Assembly: GCA_015350385.1 (NCBI GenBank)
Contig: WNKI01000004.1
Location: forward strand, 2,410,448-2,474,447
DNA length: 64,000 bases
From: Aculops lycopersici
Taxonomy: Eukaryota > Arthropoda > Arachnida > Trombidiformes > Eriophyidae
Direction of reading: 5' to 3'
The notes under the pieces are model-generated. The model was not told the DNA's origin. It saw only the letters and a list, made by a program, of their open reading frames with translations, and made no database searches. Shown piece by piece: positions 37,234 to 48,345 of this stretch. The position numbers were made by a program, and so were the translations under genes. Position 1 is the stretch's first letter. Each line of letters starts with the position of its first letter.

Positions 37234-37305
37234 NNNNNNNNNNNNNNNNNNNNNNNNNNNNNNNNNNNNNNNNNNNNNNNNNNNNNNNNNNNNNNNNNNN
37301 NNNNN
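37234..37305. other. Assembly gap (72 N) flanked by duplicated sequence
   Basis: On the left, a GA tract is followed by ACTAAGCTAGAAATAA and then N. On the right, a GA tract is followed by ACTAAGCTGAAATAA. The same unique sequence, differing by one base, therefore stands on both sides, which suggests an allelic or assembly duplication at the microsatellite. Confidence 0.9.
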
Positions 37306-37342
<37 letters not shown>

Positions 37343-37855
37343 AAGCTGAAATAATTGAACCACACAGGCGGCTGGCGAGAAGTGCGAGTGGCGACTAAGT
37401 GGCCGTCGTCGTCGCTGCGGCCAGGTAATCATTTGGGAGAAGTTTCTAAGTTGCATAGGTGACTGTTGGAGCGCAACGGAGAAGAAGTTTTGCCTAAGTG
37501 ACTAGTAAAATAACAACCGACTGACTAACAAGCTTTGCCTCTATCTCGTCTCGACGCGTCTAGAGTAAAGAGTCTACAGTTTGGGTAGTAGGCGAGGCGC
37601 AAAGTGGAGTGTTGCCCTAAACTCTGGAGTTGAATCTATGCGCTCACCTGTTGGTTCGTTACGTGAGCTTTGGTTGGTTTTTAGCTGCTACCACTTTGAT
37701 TGAACCACCTGGCAACGACAACGACAACAGGTGATTGCTCAAATGTATGTGCGTGTATGTCACAGACACTCGGGCTAAATGTACAAACAGCCAGCAGGTT
37801 AAGTGAGTGAGAGAATGAAGGGGAGAGAGAGAGAGAAAGAGAAAGAGATACTCAC

Positions 37856-40800
37856 CCTAGCCTCGTGCGGCGGCCATAGTCGCGAGTGTTGAGTCACGTC
37901 GAAGCTCGAGAAACTTGTGGGTGTTAAAAAGTTGAAATTGAGGTGAGAGTCGAGAGGAGAAGAGAAGTTTTAAGTGGTGCGTGATATGAGATAAGAGAGA
38001 ATGGGTTAGTCTTTTTGTGGTGGTGTTTCTCTTCCATTTCTGTTTCCATTTTGTCGCCACTAATGGATTCGTGGTCCAGTGGTGGCAGTCGTGGTGGTCG
38101 TTTGTTTGCTGATTAGCTGTTCACTTTGCTTCGCACCTGAGTCGCGACCAAGACGAGGTTGTCTCACATGCGCTTCAGCTAAAAGTTAAGTGTCCTCTTT
38201 CCACTACCCGCCGCTGACTGTGTGACCACCGGAAATGAAGCGAGTGGTCGAACTTTCCAATTAAAGAAATATATATATATATACTCACTTGCATTCGTCT
38301 GGACAAGCGTCGGCACAGAGTTTGGAGAAGATGCGAGCGCACAATTGGAAGTGCAAATCGTCGCCAGCTGGTTGGTTATATTTTTTGTCCGTCGCGGTTA
38401 TAGTTTTTGCGGCGCGAGTGGTAGTCGAGTAGCAGATGGTAGATTTGAAAGAGAGAGAGGAGTTAATTTTTTTTAGTTTTAACCATCTTTGTCTTTCAAT
38501 TAGTTCGATTGCCCACTCTTTCAGTTTTGTCTCTGTCATTTGGAACTTGTTAGAAACTTTGCAGACAGAGAGGGAGAGATAACTCGCGTGTCGAGAGTCT
38601 CGAGTTGGAAGGGGGCGCGACACTTGGTTGCTTATCAGTTGAAAAGTTCACGACTTTAGTTACTTTTTTGTCCGATTTTTCTCCTCACTTCACTTTTGAA
38701 CACTCCACAACCACCAGTTGCTCACTTACTCACTCACTTACCTATGTAGTCGCTACTGTCGAGCGCGAGTTTATTACCACCGAGTTGCCACTGATTAAAC
38801 TTAGAGCTGCCACTTCCATTCTGGCTACTGGCATCCAAGTTCCCAAAACCAGACGCGGCGGCCAACCTAAACCCCCTGACTCCTCGCTTCAACTCAATCT
38901 CTTGCTGCATCTGAACCAGTTTATTCATTTCGCAAAACTTCATCGTCCCATTGATGTCCACGCTATTCAGTCGCAAGTATGGATAATTGTGCGACCAACA
39001 ATTGCACTTGATTGCGGACAGCTCCGCGTGGCAGAGGTTCATGCAGCCGCGCTGTTGGTGGTTTTGGTTTTAGTATTAGTATTAGTTTAGATTTGGGTTA
39101 GCTTTTGTTGCTGTGGCTGTCATTGTACGTGATGAACAGAGAGATGCTTATATAGTGGCGACCAGCAATTGGTTGCCAAAGACAAGATAAGTGGGAAATG
39201 GAGGAGGAATCCAAGAAAGTGGGTGGTTTCCGGTTTCTCTCTGCCACATTCAAACATCATCAGCTTCGATGTCTCTGTTTGTAGGTGGTGTTTCTTCGAG
39301 GGCCGGAAGTAGGCGGTTGCCTCTTGCACTAATTTGGCCGCTCACTTTGACGATAATGATAAGGTTCGCTTAGTTTCTCGTGTTTATAGTTGCCGCTCTC
39401 CTCTTTCTCGTTTTACTCAGTCGGCACTAGTCAAGTTGACGTGACCATAAAATAGAATCGCCCTGCAATCCGGTGGCACCGGAACTATAGGTTACTCCGG
39501 TTTCTTTCCTCGAGTCGCCCCATTTGGCCACCAACTCGCGCCACTAATTGAGTTGCCATTCTCTCAATGGGCGGCAGAATTGGTGGAGGCAGTAGTAGGA
39601 ACAACAAATAGCTTCCGTTTTCTATTTTAACCAAGAGATTTCATTCAATTTATTTGGGTTTTAGTTGCCCTTTGAATCATGCAAATGTGGCGCCACCTGT
39701 TGAGTTTTCAAGTCCAGTTTTCAAGTCAGAGCCCAACCCCACGACGGGTACAATGGACACGAAATCGACCACCACCACCACCACAATCGCCAAACGCACG
39801 CTTATACAATGCGATGATCTTGTTCAATTGCATGTCATTGCATTGCTACGCAAGACGAGAGAGCGAGAGTAAAGTTCAACAGGTGAGCCCCCGAGAGCAA
39901 GAGTCAGGAGTCAAGTGGCTCTGTGGTTGGAGCTCATTACTATCGCTTGCGCTCATCTTTTCTCCATCTTTCTGTGGCAACAAGTCGCCTAGCGAGTTGA
40001 AAGTCGTGATGTTGGCCGACTTTGGTCTCTTTTTGTTAGAGTTGCTGCTGCTGCAATCAACTCGGACTAGCAAGCTGATTGTATCGACGCCGAACTATAG
40101 CAAAAAGGGCGAACAATACTTGCTCACTGAACCGGGCAACATGATGGCTAGTCCACAAGCTAAAGGTAACAGTATGAGTTCGGGTTCGTGGGTGGCAACA
40201 AGTGGTGGTGGTGGTGGTGGCAGCGGCGCCAACCTGCAGCAATCTTAACTCGACAACTTCATTCATATCTAGCGCGATTGGCGAGGATTATGAGATGAGC
40301 TCGCTGCTCTTGTTACAATTTTAAAAAATTTGGCAAGTTTGCTCTGAGCCCTATGCTTTGAGTTTGAGTTCGAGTTCGAGGCTGAAGCTGAACAGACGGA
40401 CAGTGGCACGATTAAAGGAGAAGGTACAGTTGAACCGATGGGAAGCCGCCACGACGATTGTGTATCTTGCTCGGTTTGCCTCTTTGCCGGACGAAAACTC
40501 GACCAAAAGTCGTGTCCCGCGTGCCAAGTGGCCGTCGCTTGCTCGCACTCTCTCTCCCTCTATACTCTTCGAGCGAGCTACAGATCTGCCGAACCGCTCG
40601 AGTCGCAATGGAAGTCCAGCCCAAGCGCCGGGGCAAATGTGGCTTTGTGATGTACCGGCAAGATTATCGCTGACAGAGAGGAAAACTCGTCAAGTTGTTA
40701 GCCTACAACAATCAGCTGGTGGTTGGCCGGTAGACTTGCTTACTAGCCGGCAGGCCGAGTGCACAATTGGGCAGTGGTCAGCGAGCACACAGTCAGTCAG

Positions 40801-41741
40801 TCAGTCGTTACATGTGTATGAATGGCCACTTGTTGCCAGCAGCGCCGCCGCCGCTGCTGCTATCATCTTGGTGCCCGTTCATTTATCGCGCCGCGCAACA
40901 GGTGCACTGCTAACGACGACTTGTTATGCCAGCGGATTTATAGGATGCGCTCGCAGACAAGTCGGCAGTTTGCTTATGTAACCTCTTGGCAACTTGACGG
41001 CTCGCTGGACAGCCGATATCCCACTACTGCTTCAAACGCAACTAAACCAAACCAAACCAAACTAAAGCAAGCTCACGGCTGAGCGACCAGAGGATCCCTC
41101 TGCTCGTCGCTTGTTACTTGGCTTGCAAGTGCCGCGTCGAGGGCATTTGCATTGGCAACTCCACTTTAATGGTGTCGGCTCGCTGCACTCTCGTGGCCAA
41201 GCGGCGCCATTACCATTCTCATCCAGTTTGCTAGCTTGCAAACTATCCATCTGACAAGCTAGGCAGGTAAGCAGCTTAGCAGGCAGTTAGCTTGCCAGTG
41301 AGCTTGCTAAAGTTTGACTCGTTGGTGCTGCACTCGCAACTTGAAGCTCACAGTTGCCAACCGTGAGGCAGCAATGAGGAGCATCATCATCATCAGCAAC
41401 AACAACAACTGCGGCGCCAGTGCTAACCGCCATCAAGTTGGCGGTTGGGCGAGCTGATGAGCTTGCAGGTAGCGGGTCTCTCTTGTGAGTCTTGGCGTGT
41501 GAGAGGATTTCCGTCGTGTTGTTCTTCGGAGTTAGTTAGTTAGCTAGTTAGTCAGCCAGTCAGTCAGTTGCAACCATAACTGATGGTGGTCAGTCAGTCA
41601 TCTGAGTCAGCGACGTGAGCTGCGCAAGCTTGCGTCTTGCTTGTTAACAAGGCCCCGCCACTTGTTGCTCTTCAGCTGGCCAGCCAGCGGCTTCAATATA
41701 ACGGCGCCCCCATAGTCTCATTCTCTTCCACTGTCTCAATC

Positions 41742-41775
<34 letters not shown>

Positions 41776-44308
41776 CATCCAATACAACCAACACCAACAA
41801 ATGCAAATCCCTCCATTTATATCCATCCAACCAGCAGGTCGGCCACATGAGCCGTCAAGCGGCTCGGCGGCGACGACAGAGGAGAGGAGAAGGAGAACAA
41901 ATTTGCATATAAGCTGATCAGCTGGCAAGGCATCGACTCCTCTCCCTCCCTCCCTCCCTCCCTCTCTGCCTCTTCTTCACAAATCCAACACACAATCCGA
42001 CTGCTCATCCCGCAACCTTTCTCGCCCTAACGCCAGCTCAACAGGTCGTTTGTTGCATCGTCATCATCGGCGTTGCATCATCACTCCTCTTGCTCGCTGA
42101 CGCTGTTACTGTTGCTACTGCCTTAATCCCAATCCATTGAAATTATTTACTCCATTCAAATTGTTAACGACAACCTGTTGCTGACTCGCTCCTTCTCTCT
42201 GTCTCTCTCTCCCGGATAGATTCAGATTCTGTCGGATCCTCTGGACGATCCCTCCGCCAGCCGATTGATAGTTGATTGGTGGCCGTGTTGGTGGTTGTTA
42301 TTGCAACGGCGGCTAGTCTCTCACAAAAGGCCAACCTGTTGACGACTAGCGCCAACTCCTCACCTGTGCACTCTTATGCTGAGTTTTCATTAAAATCGTG
42401 CCTTTTGATAGCCACGAATACCGAGTTGGACTTTCCGCCAGTTGGTTGGCCAACTAGGCGGCAATTGGTTTGCCAATGATCACCAGCATGCCAGTGATGG
42501 TGAAAGATCACCGCTTAATGTAGATTATAGTTGGCTAAGAAGCAGATTAAAACTAGACTCACCTTGCACATGGTTCTGTAGCGCAGCAACCGGATGTACT
42601 CCTCGTCGGGAACCCTTGGTCTGCTGGCCTGTTTCTTGATCACGGCAAGCAGATACTCGCGGTTCTTCCATTCATTTAGCCACCTGCTCCGCGCTGTCCA
42701 TTCAACCCTTCCGTCCTCGTAGCGAAAGCAGTTAGTGCTATATGGCGCCGGAAGTCGTTTGTAATCGAAGCGTTCAACGTAGTAGTTGTACCAGTGGCCA
42801 GGTTGTAGGAAAAATCTGATGTGTTGCATGTTGCCGATGTTTGAGTTTGAATGAACCGAAAGTAGGGCTCCCTGAACCGTTCGATCGTTTGCATAATCGT
42901 AGGTACGGAAATTGAGTCTTATTCTAATAATCTCAGTGTCTCCCATTTCAACACTCTCCTGATCCTCTTCAATGGTATCACTACCATTGGATCCACGCTG
43001 TTGCGTTGTGTTTGGTCTAACAATTGGCTTTTGTCTCACGTAATTCTCCTCATTCTCTTGCCAATTATACAATGGTATCTCATCCAATTCAGTCCGGTCG
43101 CCAAACTCAACATTAGATGGCATCTTGGCCAACTCTTCCTCTAACTCTTGCACCGCCGGATCCTCGGAGTCGTAGATCGCTGTGTCGTGGAATAAAGTTT
43201 CGCACTTGGCAAAGATTTGAATCGTTTCAATAGCTTTAAATTTGTCGCAAGGCATGTGTTCCCCCCAAACGTTGGCGCAAGTTATGGTTTTTATAAGCGG
43301 GTGAGTGGGATAGATGCTATAGTAAGCCTGTGGTCGCAAGCCAGTTAAAACCTTGATCACATGATACCAATCAATGTCACTCTCATTCATTAGTGTGAAT
43401 CCATTAGATTGTTCCGTGTTATGAGTCGAAGCTGGACTCGCTGGGATGTAGTGAGATTCGGAGCTGGAGGCTCCTTCAAATGGTGTTGCGCTCCCATTGC
43501 TGTTCTTACTCACACTATAGAAGCGACCATTTGCATAGGTGATCTCAGGTGGTAAGGTAAAGTTGTCTTCGCTAATGAAGGTGCCAAATTTCATGGCCAA
43601 ATAGTGGGATGCATTCAAATTTGGATAGTTTCTTTTGATTGATTCCTTGGAGATTCTATTTGCAGTGCACAACGAAACGGAGGGTAAATCCGCTCGAAAG
43701 TCATCATTGGCCACTGTGGTCACACTAACGTGAGTTGGGTAGCTGTAATAATCCTGAAGTAAACCATAGCAATTAAATGCACAACAGCACGTCAGGAATA
43801 CAATCAGCATAAACTCCAATATATTGGTCCAAACAAACCAACGCCAGAAGATAAACTTGATTATGGTCCAAATTCTGCGATCCGGAATGAGGTCTACATC
43901 TTGGAAGAGTAAACTAGACCTTGTTACCTTGTTGGTGTCGCCACATCTGGATGCACGTCGTCGACTTTGCTCCAAGGAATCTTGCTTGTATTTTTGGTAA
44001 GCTTGATGTCTCTCATCGCCATCCTCATCCTCAGACCAATCCAACTCTTCCAATAATAGCCACCTGAATAGAAAGTTTATCGTTGATTCTTGAACTCTAA
44101 TTAGCAACCACCTTGCTCGATTTTGAATGAAGCTCAAGTTCTCGCTCCGACGATGTAATCCGAAGCGAGATCTCGACAATGGTCGAGGTTTCTCCGCTTC
44201 CTCGGCCGACCAATGACCCAGGGTAAAAACTGAACACTTGATATTGCCACTATGGTCACCAATGATACAATTGGTGGCCTTCGATAGAGAACCGGAACCC
44301 TCGCTCAT
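37856..44308 (-). CDS. DEG/ENaC sodium channel subunit (pickpocket-like), four exons, 3' end missing
   Basis: Exons: A 44308-42563, B 39051-38742, C 38367-38289, D 37913-37856. All junctions have GT-AG sites and matching phases (0, 1, 2, and 0 at the open end). The protein has a cytoplasmic N-terminus, a first membrane segment at about residues 161-184, and SYPTHVSV..LPSVSLCTANR just outside it, which is typical of the family. A long extracellular loop follows, then the Cys-rich region across exons B-D: CKRGCMNLCHAELSAIKCNC, then LCARIFSKLCADACPDEC, then FDVTQHSRLWPP. The family forms trimeric, amiloride-sensitive Na+ channels used in mechano-, chemo- and pH-sensing. The final exon with the pore-lining second membrane segment (GxS filter) was not found. 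Within exon A, 44111-44064 may be a 48-nt in-frame intron (AG|GTGG...TTCAG). Confidence 0.9.
39052..42562 (-). other. Large first intron of the DEG/ENaC gene
   Basis: A 3.5-kb intron between exons A and B. No coding exon is recognised inside. It holds six copies of CAACAGGT on either strand (39695, 39877, 40896, 42039, 42173, 42334), a (TA)n tract at 41755-41774 and a CCCT-rich stretch near 41941-41965. A regulatory role is inference. Confidence 0.6.
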
Positions 44309-44532
44309 TTTTCGTTGTTGTTGATGTTAAATCAATGTAGATTATTATGGACAAAGAGGAAATTAGATAGTTGAGTGAGATGAGATTTTTATTTCGAGTC
44401 GTTGTAAGAACCAAATAAGCAGATCTTACAATGACTGCAATTTTAAGTAGTTCTAGTTGGAAGTTGGGGTCTAGTTTGTGGACAAATATAAAATAAAATA
44501 AAACTATTATGCATCATAATGACCACCTGTCA

Positions 44533-45582
44533 TCAATTCATCATCTCGTAACGCCTATTCTCGGTCCTATGCGACAGCAGTTTCTCGCGCAAGGGATACA
44601 ATTTCTTATCCCATTCCTCCTTGAGTTTTTTGTGGTAGCTATCGAGATCAATATCATGTAGAATTTTTCTAACTTCACGAGGTTTCAGTCCAATCTCATT
44701 GGATAAGTACTCGCCGCCATTTGTGCGTGCTTTTGCCAGAATTTCAGCCTTGAATTTTGCATAAATAATGTGGTGTGTATCGTCGCGTAAGTTTATCATA
44801 CAATGACGTATCAGCAAGTTGGCAAAAGAGCCAAAATCGAACATTGGATCAAAGATATTGAATTGACCAAATGGCAGGGTTCTAATCCACTTAGTTTTGC
44901 CTCCAGCTACTTCAGTCGGTGCAGCCACAGCGACTGTGGCAAATGGAAACCTCTTAGCCTCTTCGCGAACAATTTCCGCTCTATCCTCATCGGCTCTTTC
45001 GTCAAATTCAAATTTCACATAGTTGATCTTATTCTTTTCAAGCTCAACTATAATATTCTCCTTGAACCTTGCGAGCTGATCTGCGTCCAACGTATCGGAT
45101 CTTGCAATGATGGGAACCAAATTGACCCTTTGGTGCAAAGCATACATGCACTCTATATCCTCAGACTTAAGTGGCAATTTTGTATATGGTGGAATTAGAT
45201 ATAGACAGCAATGAACTCTCGAATCGTCAATTTGCCACTTAGCCAACCGCTGTTGGTCTACAAAATACTTCTTCAATTGGTCCTCGATATACTTGACGTA
45301 AACATTCTCATTGTGTTTCGCAAAGTTGGAAGTCTCTATGCATCTAACACGTAATTTAGTTCCACTCTCCTCCAATACACCTCCATACTCTAATAATGTT
45401 GGCTCTGGTGCACTAGCGTGTGGAGTTATCTTGCCTCTGAAAAGAGATTTGACCAGAGTTGATTTGCCTTCACCTGAAACTCCAACAAGCATCAAGTTGA
45501 ATACATTGGTGCTACTCTGCTCGCGTCGATATATATGATTTGGAATGTCTTCCATAAAGTCTCCCATGCAACCAGCATCCAT
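44533..45582 (-). CDS. Divergent septin
   Basis: 349 residues from ATG at 45582. The P-loop is GVSGEGKSTLVKSLF (septin G1), followed by RVHCCLYLIPP (the septin RVHCC..F.I.P motif), NLVPIIARSDTL (G4 region, ARSD in place of AKAD) and WIRTLPFGQFNIFDP near the position of the septin unique element. Septins are GTP-binding proteins that build filaments at the cell cortex and cytokinesis furrow. The G3 DTPG motif is missing: IETSNFAKHNENV stands where VDTPGFGD is expected, which predicts loss of GTP hydrolysis but perhaps not of nucleotide binding. There is no polybasic region before the P-loop and only a short charged C-terminal helix instead of a long coiled coil. It is head-to-head with Nup62. 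Confidence 0.85.
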   Translation of the reverse strand: MDAGCMGDFMEDIPNHIYRREQSSTNVFNLMLVGVSGEGKSTLVKSLFRGKITPHASAPEPTLLEYGGVLEESGTKLRVRCIETSNFAKHNENVYVKYIEDQLKKYFVDQQRLAKWQIDDSRVHCCLYLIPPYTKLPLKSEDIECMYALHQRVNLVPIIARSDTLDADQLARFKENIIVELEKNKINYVKFEFDERADEDRAEIVREEAKRFPFATVAVAAPTEVAGGKTKWIRTLPFGQFNIFDPMFDFGSFANLLIRHCMINLRDDTHHIIYAKFKAEILAKARTNGGEYLSNEIGLKPREVRKILHDIDLDSYHKKLKEEWDKKLYPLREKLLSHRTENRRYEMMN

Positions 45583-46014
45583 CTTGCATGTAATGATATG
45601 ATGTTTCTCTGGGGTGATGAATAGTATAGAAAGGAATAAGTATGGATGAGATAATAATACAAACTCTGGTACCAAATGGTCAACAAACGATGGATTTCAC
45701 AACGTGTTGCTGCTGTACCAACTGAAACCCTAGCAGTGGACAACAAGGGTACAAAACCAACGGCGATAGAATGGCAGATAGTTATTTTAATGCAGCAAAC
45801 TGTAGCATTTCTTCTCTCATCGCAGTAGCGCCAATGCTACGCGCGACACATCGTGTCGGCTCGTGCCATGTGGTTGCACACAAACCAATTCTAATTCCAT
45901 TGCTCTAGGATATATTCTACTATTATCACATTGTTTCATTAACTTCGACACTAGTATGTTACGATAATTGTTCAACTTATTATTAGATAGGAAGTATTTG
46001 CATTAAGATTCAGA
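45583..46014. promoter_or_regulatory. Bidirectional promoter region of septin and Nup62
   Basis: 432 bp between the two start codons. An in-frame open stretch precedes the septin ATG up to 45675 but has no ATG, so it is probably 5' UTR. No TATA box is seen. The short spacing and divergent housekeeping genes suggest shared regulation. Confidence 0.4.
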
Positions 46015-47763
46015 ATGAATCCAACCAATCCACAACAAACTTCACTCTTTGGCCAGCCGACGACCAGTTTGTTTGGTCAACCTGCAACCTCACAGGCCCA
46101 AGGACAAACATCGATCTTCGGGGCCTCAACAACCCAGCCTATATTTGGCCAAACCTCAACCCCAGCCCCAACTCTATTTGGTCAATCAGTATCGAGTCCT
46201 CAACAGACCACTTCACTATTTGGACAGTCGTCGGCTAATACTTCACTTTTTGGCCAACCAAATACGTCGCAGGCCCCAGCTCAGACGTCGATATTTGGAC
46301 AAACGTCGGCCCCATCTCAGCCAGTATTCGGTCAAAACTCTACACCAACTTCAACCCTATTTGGCCAATCTATCACCAGTCCTCAGCAGCCTCAGCAACA
46401 AACCACCTCCTTGTTTGGACAAACTTCAGCGCCAAACACGTCGTTGTTTGGTCAACCTTCAACTTCGCAAGCGCAACCAGGTCAAACCTCTATCTTTGGG
46501 CAACAAACTCCATCCCAGTCTCTATTTGGACAAAGCTCTACTCCAGCGCCGAGCTTGTTCGGTGGTGTTCAGTCGACTCCAGCCCCTCAACAACAGACTA
46601 CCTCGTTGTTTGGACAAACATCGACAGCCAGTACGTCTTTGTTCGGTGGACAAACTGCCACTGTCACCCCGCAACAGCCCGCCCAGCAAAGTTCAATCTT
46701 CGGGCAAACACCAACTGCATCGATCTTCGGCCAGACACCTTCTCAGCCTCAGATTGGCCAGCAAGCGCCAGGTCAAACTCCCGTTGCCTCAGCCCCTACA
46801 ACTGGACTATTTGGCCAACTTTCTCAACCAGCCCAACCGCAACAGCAGCAGCAGCAACAACAACAAACCCAAGCATCTCCATTCAATTTTTCGCTCGGTG
46901 GCTTAGGACAAACCCAATCTCAGCAACCACAGACCCAACAAGTCCAGCCTGCGACCCAAACATCACAACCATTCCAGTTACCATCGCTATTCCAATCACA
47001 GACTCAGAACCAACAGTCTCAACAACAACAACAACAGACCCAAGCACCGGCCGCCCAACCGTTTCAACTTCAGCCGACGCAACCATTTCAACAACAACAA
47101 CAATCGAATCAAACTCAAAACAATGCAGCATCCTCAACCGGAACCCCATTTGCCCAACCACAAACACAACAACAACAACCACAACAACAACAACAACAAC
47201 AAACTCAGCAGCAGCAGCAGCAACCTACTCAATCTCAACAACCACCTGCCCCTCCTAGCATGACATTCAGGCAGTTGGAGGATAATGTCAACACCTGGTT
47301 AAGTGAACTGAATCAATTGGAGCAAGAGTTCCAGCAACAAGCGCAAGCCATCAATAGTTGGGACTCGCTACTTGTTAATAATGCTGTGAAGATATGCCAA
47401 ATCAACCAGAATGTCGAAGCGTTGAAGGTTGAGAATACAAGACTAGATAGGAAGTTGGACTTTATTGTTGAGCAGCAGCGTGAGATTGAGAAGGTTCTCG
47501 AGCCATTGGAAAAGATGAAGGTCGAAACTGGAGGCAATGGTGAACGCGAAACAACTTATAACATGGTCGAGACAGTACAAAATGAATTACACTCCCTATC
47601 TGAGGATTTGCAAACTTTCATCTCCAAACTAAACGATGTTCAATCAGATGAAAATAATTCAAGTCCCATCCAACAGATTGAACAGGTTCTAAATGCCCAA
47701 ATGGATTCCTTGCAGTACATAGAGCGTCATATAAACACACTATCAAAGGCGAGTTTATCATGA
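46015..47763 (+). CDS. Nup62: Nucleoporin Nup62
   Basis: 582 residues, no intron. The first 270 or so residues carry many FG repeats of the SLFGQ and SIFGQ kind with Ser/Thr/Gln/Pro spacers, followed by a Gln-rich stretch. The C-terminal third (from about residue 415) is the Nsp1/Nup62 coiled-coil domain: MTFRQLEDNVNTWLSELNQL, then LDRKLDFIVEQQREIEKVL, then NAQMDSLQYIE. Nup62 forms the central channel trimer with Nup58 and Nup54, and its FG repeats bind importins. The start codon is the first ATG, directly before the FG repeats. The C-terminus stops about 20 residues earlier than in vertebrate Nup62. AATAAA at 47850 supports the transcript ending here. Confidence 0.93.
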   Translation: MNPTNPQQTSLFGQPTTSLFGQPATSQAQGQTSIFGASTTQPIFGQTSTPAPTLFGQSVSSPQQTTSLFGQSSANTSLFGQPNTSQAPAQTSIFGQTSAPSQPVFGQNSTPTSTLFGQSITSPQQPQQQTTSLFGQTSAPNTSLFGQPSTSQAQPGQTSIFGQQTPSQSLFGQSSTPAPSLFGGVQSTPAPQQQTTSLFGQTSTASTSLFGGQTATVTPQQPAQQSSIFGQTPTASIFGQTPSQPQIGQQAPGQTPVASAPTTGLFGQLSQPAQPQQQQQQQQQTQASPFNFSLGGLGQTQSQQPQTQQVQPATQTSQPFQLPSLFQSQTQNQQSQQQQQQTQAPAAQPFQLQPTQPFQQQQQSNQTQNNAASSTGTPFAQPQTQQQQPQQQQQQQTQQQQQQPTQSQQPPAPPSMTFRQLEDNVNTWLSELNQLEQEFQQQAQAINSWDSLLVNNAVKICQINQNVEALKVENTRLDRKLDFIVEQQREIEKVLEPLEKMKVETGGNGERETTYNMVETVQNELHSLSEDLQTFISKLNDVQSDENNSSPIQQIEQVLNAQMDSLQYIERHINTLSKASLS

Positions 47764-47849
47764 AGATTATTAGTAACGATAATAGTTGTATGTATTATAC
47801 CACAGAGGAGATGTGATACATAGTCAATAACTCATACATCCATCTAGGG

Positions 47850-47855
47850 AATAAA
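47850..47855 (+). terminator. Polyadenylation signal of Nup62
   Basis: AATAAA 87 bases after the Nup62 stop codon. Confidence 0.6.
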
Positions 47856-47968
47856 GGAAAAAATTCAACTGTACGTATAAAATCCTTTCAATTCTTGACA
47901 CATAATCAGTTTATGGGAGCTAGAGTTGCGTTTGACCACAATAGCTAGAGTAAGATTTTAACAGTTAG

Positions 47969-48076
47969 ATGCAACAAAAGTTGAGCTACGCACCTGATCA
48001 CATCTTGCGACTGACCCAATATAACGAAACATTGCGAGGAATATTGGAGGAAACGGAACAGGTAGAAGTAGAATAA
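47969..48076 (+). CDS. Possible 35-residue peptide or exon
   Basis: ATG-initiated frame of 35 codons with protein-like composition (YAPDHILRLTQYNETLRGIL), preceded by a good acceptor (ttttaacag) and containing a donor-like CAG|GTAGAA. It could be a 5' coding exon or a micropeptide. The upstream in-frame TAG rules out simple fusion to Nup62. No family is recognised. Confidence 0.2.
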   Translation: MQQKLSYAPDHILRLTQYNETLRGILEETEQVEVE

Positions 48077-48345
48077 AGGTCGGTCTTAGGACTGAGAGGA
48101 CAAAGGCTAGTAATTAGTTGGTTCAGACTAGAATTGAATGGGACATTTATTACACTCCATGCTAACTTGGCACAAGCCCCACTATCTTTCTTTGAGGCCC
48201 CTAAAATGTTGAAATCATGTCGTTGGAGTTACACTAATGCTTAGTTATCGCTGAGTTTCATTTTTGGTCTTAATACTATCTCGTACGTATGTCTTCCTCT
48301 CTTTTCACTTTAATGGAAGCAAAAACGAGAATCCACAAGCTAATG

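Larger units (their letters stand above)
23286..37855. other. Large, mostly non-coding region
   Basis: About 14.6 kb lying, on the minus strand, between the DEG/ENaC exons and the Oaz-type exon. It should contain the last DEG/ENaC exon(s) and possibly the Oaz 5' exons, but I could not identify either. It holds one unassigned open frame (27556-28119), three perfect hairpins (29300-29350, 30721-30744, 30752-30781), (CT)n tracts, a GACGTC/GACATC hexamer array (about 25816-25856), a degenerate GAACTC-like array (26428-26503), a GTG array (34438-34469) and an assembly gap (37234-37305). Copies of CAACAGGT begin at 28.48 kb and are absent from 23.3-28.4 kb. Confidence 0.5.
47764..48345. other. Intergenic region after Nup62
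   Basis: Contains the Nup62 3' UTR, one short open frame (47969-48076) with a second AATAAA at 48072, and the 3' flank of the chitin-binding protein gene. Nothing else is recognised. Confidence 0.5.

Noticed and set aside
45583..45675. N-terminal extension of the septin
   Set aside because: The frame is open but the only candidate initiator is TTG; the ATG at 45582 is preferred.
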